Shown here: positions 24,701-33,700 of the stretch, piece by piece
How positions within the stretch are numbered: position 1 is the first letter of the stretch
How the letters are laid out: each line of letters begins with the position of its first letter
DNA from: Ignelater luminosus
Taxonomy: Eukaryota > Arthropoda > Insecta > Coleoptera > Elateridae
NCBI GenBank assembly: GCA_011009095.1
Contig: VTPC01003590.1
Span: forward strand, 150,061-214,060
Reading direction: 5' to 3'
DNA: 64,000 nt
Position numbers and translations under genes: made by a program
Notes under the pieces: generated by a model
Told to the model about the DNA's origin: nothing
The model's database searches: none
The model's input: the letters and a program-made list of their open reading frames with translations, nothing else

Positions 24701-27700
24701 CTAGCTGAAATATTAAAAAAGAAAATTGAATAGAATGTTTACAATAAAAATAGAAATTCGTTTCATCTTACATCTGCCCTTTGAAGTAGCATCTGTTTCT
24801 TCTTTATTGTCTTCTTTTGTCCCTTTGGAATTTGATGTGCGAGGTTCATTTGTAACATTCAACACTAGCTGTCCAGTCTCCTTAAATAATTCCACATCCC
24901 TTTCCACAGCGTCCAGGAACGACAATTTTTCTCTCTTTAAAAATGATTGCAGTTTTAATAAACGTAATAAATTAAAAAGATTTATTATATGTAAAACAAT
25001 AATTATCTATTACTATTTGTTTCTGAATGGGGCAAAATGAAATTTTCAAATAAATTTCAAATACAATTCTTGTCTGTCTTGGCCCAAATTGGAGGTAAAT
25101 ATAGGATATCTCAGAAACTAGAAGAGCTAGAAAAAAAATTGAATACATGTTGTAATCATAATGCAATTAATTTCAACTCTAGTACCTAACATTTCAGCAG
25201 TAACTTACATAATTCTGGGCGTACATTAGATAGAACTTGTATAATTATGCTGTAACATTTTCAGGTTTAAAATGTTCAACAGAAATTTCTGTAATGTACA
25301 AAAGTATTCTTGAAGTTTTTTAATATCTCTAGTCATTTTCAATTTAGTTAAATTGTAAAGTTATGTTATGCAAAAGTTTTTATGAGGAGCACTGATTTTT
25401 CAACTTTTTGCAGACATTCCTGCACAAAAGTATTTGATTAATATTTGACTATTCAATCAATCATTATTAGAGATCAAGCGGTCTGTGTCTGTTAATCGGT
25501 CACTCTCTGTACTAATTAAATAATCGGGAAATTGAGCAAATACTGAACGAATCGATTGATCAATTGCCTGACTTCTGTTTCCGTAATTGTTCGGTTGATT
25601 CAATTGTTTAGATTATTATTTAAGGTTTGTCTTTTAGTGTCATGCAAAACGTCATAATTTACAACAAGTTTTGGTTATAACTTCAGTTGCAGAACTAATT
25701 GATGATTTTTCTCTCTGTTCATCATCATAAAAAAACTGAATTCTACCTTGAGCACGCATGCCAAATTTCAAGCCTTCTAATTCTCATTCTCGCTTTATGA
25801 GTTTTTCTTGTGCTCTGAAGACTAACTAGCACTAGAATCGTAACAACAAGAGCTATCCAAAACAATTTTCAATTGCTTTTTTGCCTATTTAAAAATATGA
25901 GGTTGATGATGGTTACTCGAAACCAAAACGTTGTACAGGAATTTTGTTAGCGTATTTTAATAGAAAACAAAAAGTGGCAATGAAAAAGTGGTTTTAGTTT
26001 TCCGATATCTCTTCAAATAAAGGAAAGAAAAAATAATAACTAAAATCGAAAAATCTACTTTTTTTTAAATATCTCTGAAACTATCCAAGATATCTAGATT
26101 TTGCAAACACCAAAAAAAAGGTCCTATAAATAGCCAACTTTCATCCCATTTGACCAATGCTGTATCTCTTACCGTTTCCAAGATGCTGTGCATCCTTATT
26201 TTGGACACACTGTATACTGAGATACTTGAACTGTAGGAATAGAAATCATAGTGAGCAATGAAATTGACAACAAAGTAACAAACTGGGAACCAAGAAACCT
26301 GAATAGAGAAACTAGGAATAATCTCGGTATATGCACTAACAGAAAATTCAACAGTTGATGAATAGAAACCATCTATGAAGACCTGCAGAAAGAAATAGGG
26401 AAAAGGCAAGTTAACAACCAACATGTCATGGTACAATGGGAGAGCACGAACTGAAAAAAGAAGTAAATAACAATGAACAAAGAATGCTCGATTGGTATAT
26501 GACAAAAACATCCCTAAAATAACATATGAACAAGAAAGCTTAGAACACAAAAGCATGACGGATTTCATAACAAACACAAAGAATACAAGACAAGTAGTAA
26601 ACAATATAAAAGTGATCAGAAGAGCCGAATTGAACACTGCACATAGACTGGAACATCAGAAAACCAGACATTATCGAAGAATAAAACTAGAATCATTAAA
26701 AATACTAAACAAAGCACAAGAATATTCAGAACAGCTCACAGAAAGACTGGAAGAGGAAGAACAAAAAACATAGTAATGAACGACAATGAACTCAGGACAA
26801 AAGATGGAATCAATTTAAGGAAATCGTCATAGAAACAGCAGATGTATGCGGTATTAAAATGGTGAGAAATAACACAGAGCAAAATAAAAAAAAACAAAAT
26901 TCAACAGAAAAAGGTGGCACAGAAAAACTACATCAGAACCAAGACAAACGAAAACAGAAAAACATACATACATAGAAAAATGAAATCAAGCCAAAGAAGC
27001 AGTGAAGCAGCCAAGCAAGAAATCTAGGAAGAATTTGGAAGAAAAATAGAAGAAAACTACATAGATAACCAAAAATAGTTCTGGAATGTTGTAGAACGAC
27101 AGAAAGGAAATAGGATCAGAAGCATGAGAAACCCTAGAGGAGAACTACAGACAGGGAAGAAAGTATACTTTATACTTAGGAAGAATATTATAAGACAAAA
27201 TACAGAGAAGAAAGAAAAACGAATTAACAAGAAGAAAGCAGAAGGAATAACAGAAGACGAAACAAAAAATGCAATAGCGAAAATGAAGAACGGAACAACA
27301 GCCGGAGAAGATAGCATAACAGCAAGGCAATGGTAAAAAAGGAAAGTCCAGTAGTTGTGAGATGGTTAAGAAACATTTTTCAACAAGTCTGGGAAACAGA
27401 CAGAATACCAGAAGATTGAAAGTGAAATATTATCGTACCAATACACAAGAAGAATGACTCAACCAAGTGCAAAAACTATAGAATAATCTTCTGTACCATA
27501 CAAGATATATTTCAGAGTAGTAGAAAAAAGTAAGAAAATGGAGGTGAACGGGAAGATAAAAAGAATCATTAGAAACATGAATATTAATAGCATAAGAATA
27601 AACAGGCAAATGTCAGAAGAATTTAACATGGACGATAGCTTAAATCTGCTACTGTTTATTGTGTACATGGATCACATAAACAAGTTATGCAAAAATGAAG

Positions 27701-30700
27701 CAAGAATCACAGGTTTGGGATACCTTAACTTGAACCCTGTACTTACACAAGACTTACTATATGCTGATGACATATTATTAATTGTAACAACTCCACAGGA
27801 AAGTAACAATTTGGAAGAACAAACTACAACAAAAGGTATGTAAATAAACATAGAAAAAGGCAAAATAATGAAATTAACAAGAGAAAAAGAACAAAGAGAC
27901 AGGCAATACAGATAGATGGAAAACAGTTGCAAAACATACAAAACCTCAAATATTTAGGAATTATAATCAGTGCAGATGGCAAGGTAAATAAGAAAATAAG
28001 AAACAATATAAACAAGGCTAATAAAAAAGAAAAAACCAAGTAAAAACAGCAAAAATGCACTTACACAAAACCATTTACATACCTACACTAATGTATGAAG
28101 CAGAAACCTGGGCAATAAACGACAAACATAGATCAAAACTGATGGCATCAAAAATGAAATATTTAAGACAAGCAGTAGTTAAGATAAGAAAGGACTGGAG
28201 CATATAAGATCTTCTTCACAGAAAATTAGAGACCAAGCAACTTCAGTGATTTTAACACATGACCCATTTGGAAGAAACAAGATACCCTAAGAAAATATTG
28301 GAAATGAAATGAGATGGAAAACGACCAAGAGGGAGACAAAGAACAACCTAGCAGAACAACATCAGAGGCAGCCAGGAAAAGAGGGAAGACCATAGAACAA
28401 GCAAAGACACTCACAAGAAATAGAAAAAACTACAACCGACGGCTTAAAACCCAAACACCGTGAGATAAACTGGGAGAAGAGGATTAAGTAAGTTAATCAA
28501 ACATGCTATCACTGTCTTGTAGCCTTTGTAACAATATTTTTTACATCTCCATGTTTATCATACACTGGCCCCTGCAGAAAGTCTTGAAGATTTTTATGTT
28601 TTGAAACATTCAAATCTGTTATCAAAAAACTCACTGATTCAAAAGCTCGCTGTCGTTTCTAAAACTAGCATAATTGTCAAACCAAAAGATCAGTCCCAGA
28701 GGGAAGCTCTCACGAAATCAGGCATTTTAAAGAAAATCAATCCTGTCGTTTCGGAGATTCAAATAAAAAATGTTAAATCAATTAATAACAGCAGGATTGA
28801 GCTGAATCTTCAGGAACAAACAATGCTGGTAGCTCAACAAGACCTATGGGGAGTTTTAAAGAATATTATTCCTCGAGTTAAAATAATACGCTTATTAGAT
28901 GACTTTACACTATGTTGATTTCCATTCAAGTAAGATCCTGATATATTTGGTGACAATTCAACCTGTCAATTATTAAAACATAGTCCTACAAAGAGAGATT
29001 CCGACTGATTTCAAGCAACTTTTTAGGTAGATACTGTAACTTATAAAAATATTCTTATGTAACAGTTATCATCATTCCTAAAGAAAATGCTGTAAAGTGT
29101 CCCCTGTGTGCTGGTGACCATGCTGTAAAAAACTGTAAGTCTAATCATGAGCAAGGCAAACATTGATATGGGTCGTACTGCTTGGGACTAAAAAAACTGT
29201 CGTGTTTATAACCAGTTAATAACTAAATTAATATGCAATGTCCTTCCTGCATTTGCAAAGGAAATAATAATTATTATTATTATTTCCTTTGCATTAATTA
29301 TTATTATTATTAACCCTGGTCCAGGTTGTGACATGAAAATTGGGACAATAACAGTATGGCTTGCACTTACTCTAAGAGTTCCTATATAGTATTGTTAGAA
29401 GAGTTAGGACATGTTGGTGATCCATTTTGATTGGTTGGAACCAGAGATCATGGAATACTTGTTTTAATTTCAATTTTGAATCACTTGTTATGTGGGTGAT
29501 CTACTGTGATTGGTTGGAACCAGATATCATGAAATATTTGTTGTTTTTTAATTTCAATTTTAAATCTATTGTCATTTTGACATTTAGTTTTTTTAATTGT
29601 CTGAATGAAAAATGAAGAAAAGTTTGGGTAAATAAAAGAAAAATTTGGCAAAATGAAAAAGTTAACATACTAGGTAGTAAATTATGTAGTAATAAACATT
29701 TTAATCAAGATCAGTGGATTAATAAAAAAGAAAAAAGGGGAAAAATATTGAAATACGACATGATTCCTACATTATTTAACTTTTCAGTATACTACTGAAC
29801 AGGACCAAAATTGCAATATTTTCTCAAGCAAAAAGAAAATCAAAATTAAAGTTAATGAGAGAAGTAAATAAAAGTTTTGAAGAATAACAAAATTTTTTGT
29901 CAACCATAAACCAAGGCTCAAAAATTACAAGAACTGAAAAAAGAGATGCCATAATATAAAACCAAAACTCAATAGATTCATTACTTATACAGTTACAGAA
30001 TTCATAGAGCAAGAATTAAGTAGAATATAAGAAAACTCTAAAAACACCAGCATGCAAATAAAAGTGTGGCAATGAGACGTAAACAAAATTAAAATATTTA
30101 TTTGTATCTAATATCGGCGTATATGTCATTAGTAAATAATTGTGTAAGAAAATAGTTTCTTCCTGGAAAAACTTTAACCGCTTAGGCAAATAATATCCGA
30201 CAGAACCGTTGTTGGACAAACAGCATTCAGCTTTTTTTATTGTTATTATTATTAACTATTACACAGATATAGTAAATAAAATAAAATAATTATTTCTAGT
30301 ATTACAGTTGATAATAGTCACGAGGAATATTTATGGTAATTTTATTCAAAAATCTCAATATATTTTGAAATCAAAACCAATCTTGGTAGTTTTTATATTT
30401 CAGGTCACCTTCCTTTGTTCAAAATACATTTAACGTGTTTACTATTAACATTCTTAAAATATGTTCTTAAATTATCTTCTACTTAAAACCTAAAACAAGA
30501 AGTAAATACATTAATAATGTGCATTGCACATGGTATTCGAGATTCTAACCTATCTTTTAGTACGTTAATGCTTTGTTCACTTAAAATTTAAATTCTTGAC
30601 CTTGAATTAAATAAAATTACTCGACATTTTGCATTTTCTCATTTTTGCATTAGATTTAGTTAGTTATTTCCTTTTCTCTTTGCATTCAAAGCTGATTTTC

Positions 30701-33700
30701 TAGTTTTAATATGTTTTCTTGCCTGTTATTGCAATTTTCTTAATAATCATAACATTAAATTTGACGTTTCAGAATTTGATAATAACTTATGTCATGCTGA
30801 AGTAAAAAAATTCAAAACAAATGCCATTAAAATCAAGTGGTTTTGATTTCTGGTTCCACATGTCCTAACTCTTATGACTAATATTATGTAGGAACTCTAA
30901 TTTACTCCAACTTTATGCAACCTCTGGTGGTCATTCTTTAACAAATGGGCTGTGATAAATCTTTTAATTTTGGTTTTAACAGTCAGATAATGGTTTCCAC
31001 ATGATGTAATGGTGAAGTCTTGCAGTAACTTCTCCCTGTGGAGAGCGTTTTTTAAGCAAAGGAATCATTTTTATTACATTTATGTACTTTTTAAAGAAAC
31101 TGTGAAACAATCGATATTTGTTGACAGTTGTAACATGTGAGGTTATGGTTCTTTATGACATGTTATTTTGTAAACATAATATGACATAACCTCACAAATT
31201 ATAACTGTCAACAGCTGTCATGGCTAACTCCAACTTCGTTTATTTTTAATTATTGCACAGTATAACTTTAAAATATTAGTGTTACTACTACATTTAAAAC
31301 AAAAATTGAAATTTGATAAATAGTTTGGGTTCAAATTATATTTTTATTATTATTCCTGAGACAAAATTGAAGCGATTAAACCGAACTTGCCTATTATATC
31401 CTAAAGTCCACCGTTTAGAGATACAGGGTGTCAAAGTTGAATTTAAAATTTCTTGTTCTTTCAATATTTCAAGAATAAGGCGAGATATCAGAATGAAATT
31501 TTCTACACGCATGTTACTCTATTTTACGTAGGTAGCTTTGTGTTTGATATCCTTATCAGAGGTGGAGAATATGGAGGGGCTAATCCATTATCCTAAAGAA
31601 AAAATAAAAATCATTCAAGTAGATGCCCCATTGGGAAATAAGATTGACATATCTGAGGATTTTGGCCTCAGATGCACAGAGAAGTTTTTATTTCAAGCGT
31701 TCCACAGCTGGCATTCACACTGTATAGTATGAAAACTAACACCACTGTAATATTAGTAGATATTACATAATAGAAAAGTGAACATTCAGAAATGTGTTTA
31801 TTATGAACTATACATAAAATTTAACTTTAATAACAAAATGAATAGAAAACATAAAACTATTAAAAAATTAATAAACAAACTGCTGCTCGCCTAATGCAAT
31901 TCTTTAACAAATGGAATTCCTTACACGCTGTAATCTATCTGGCATGACTGATCAGCATGAACGAATTATTTTTGTGCAAAGATCATCCAAACTTTCAATT
32001 GGTTCTTCGTACATGTCGTTTTTCACTTTACCCCAAAGGAAAAAGTCTAAAGGCATAAGATCAGGGCTCTTGCTATTAATCTATTTTCAAAACTTGCACT
32101 TAGATAATTCCTCATTTTAATAATTTCTTCTATAAAATAGGTAAAACATTTTCAAGGAAATTTAAATGCATTTCTCCATTCCGGCTACCTTCAAAAAAAT
32201 GTGGTCCAATAATGTCATCCCCAAGAATTCTGCACCATTAGGGGAAAAAAGTGAAAGTGACTTTTCTTGGGAATAATAATGATAATTATGTCTACTAACT
32301 TCCCTGCTTAATCTGAAAACAGTACAAGCTTTAAAAAGTCCTGATTTCTTGTTAATTCTTTTCGAATAAATAGACAAAACTATATACGTTGAGAGTAATC
32401 TTCCTTGGTTACGTGTTGAACTACAATAATACGAATGAGAAACACTGCACTAAAGTAAACATACCTGAGGTGATAAGCAAAGATGAAATACATTTTGCTT
32501 TCAAAATGTTGTGGACTAAGCTCTGACTAATTCCTGTGAGGATTCTCAGCAATTTCATGCCGATACAGTGACTTTATTAACTTTGTTGCTTGGTTTAATA
32601 AAAGTTCAATGCCCTCTCAAATTCTTTTCTAAGCGCTCAAAAGTAGTATGGACTGGGCTTCTTCTATTTGGGTAGCAATCTCTAACGTCTCATGTTTAAA
32701 TCATAATTTCTTTCTAGCTTCTCCCAAAATAAGAAACATGTTTGTTTTTTCTTCATTAGAAAACATCATTGCAACAATATCTTCACAAACAATGACGGAA
32801 ATAATCAAACACGTAATTTGAATGTCTTATTTTAGAAGCTGGCGTACTCTTTAATAAAGTTTTTAAAACTATATGTTTTCGTAAAGCCATCTGCGGAAGT
32901 ATGTTGCCTATTGGTATGATGCAAGATAAAAAACTCACAGTGTATAATAGAATACAATTATTATACAGTGTGTTTCACCTCTCACCTTCACACCCTAGTA
33001 TCTTGTTTATTTATTTTCTGATCGATTTGGTCATATATACTAAACTTTAAAGCGATTATTTATGTAATTTTTAAATACTTTTACGGCAGCCACTTATCTA
33101 CTGAGATCAAAAAGAAATACAAAAAATTGGAAAATCATTATATTCTGTTATTAATAATAACTTTTCGCAATTTTTTTGGGTTATTTTGCATATTGTCATA
33201 ATATTAATTTTTCTCTTCTTCTTCTCTATTCCTTATCTCCTTTCGAGCATCGGATAATTTTAATTATTAAAAATCAAAATCTTTTGATCAAAATTATGTT
33301 TGATATGACAGTTCTCAAACTTAATTGTTTCAAAACAAAATCAGTGGTGTAAACAGGCAAAAAAAAGAAATGATAAGGAACCAAAGAGCCCTCTTGATTA
33401 GTTTTAAAACATCTGAACAAAGTGTAACTTTTGTTTATTAAAAATTTCCTTAAATAAATAAAAATCAAAGTTATAAGAGATGAGATGTCATTAGCATTAC
33501 AAGTAATGAAAGGTTAAATAATAATTAGGAGTTGTACTATAATATATGAATCTCAAAATGACAACCAATGTTTTCTAATAACTTTTTAATTTTCTGTTTC
33601 TTTTTTAAAAACTGAAAACTGTGTTCTGTAATCAGATATCCATGATATGCAAACTGTGTTGCCTACCTATTGTACATTTTTATATTATAGAATTCAAAGT

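Noticed and set aside
26065-26637. 190-codon hydrophobic minus-strand frame
   Set aside because: It lies antisense to LINE coding sequence and a MITE-like end; Phe/Leu/Ser/Val bias fits the complement of an A-rich retroelement strand.
27057-28060. Several minus-strand Phe/Leu-rich frames that look like membrane proteins
   Set aside because: They are shadows of Lys/Asn-rich LINE sequence on the plus strand, which itself shows the YADD motif and the thumb region.
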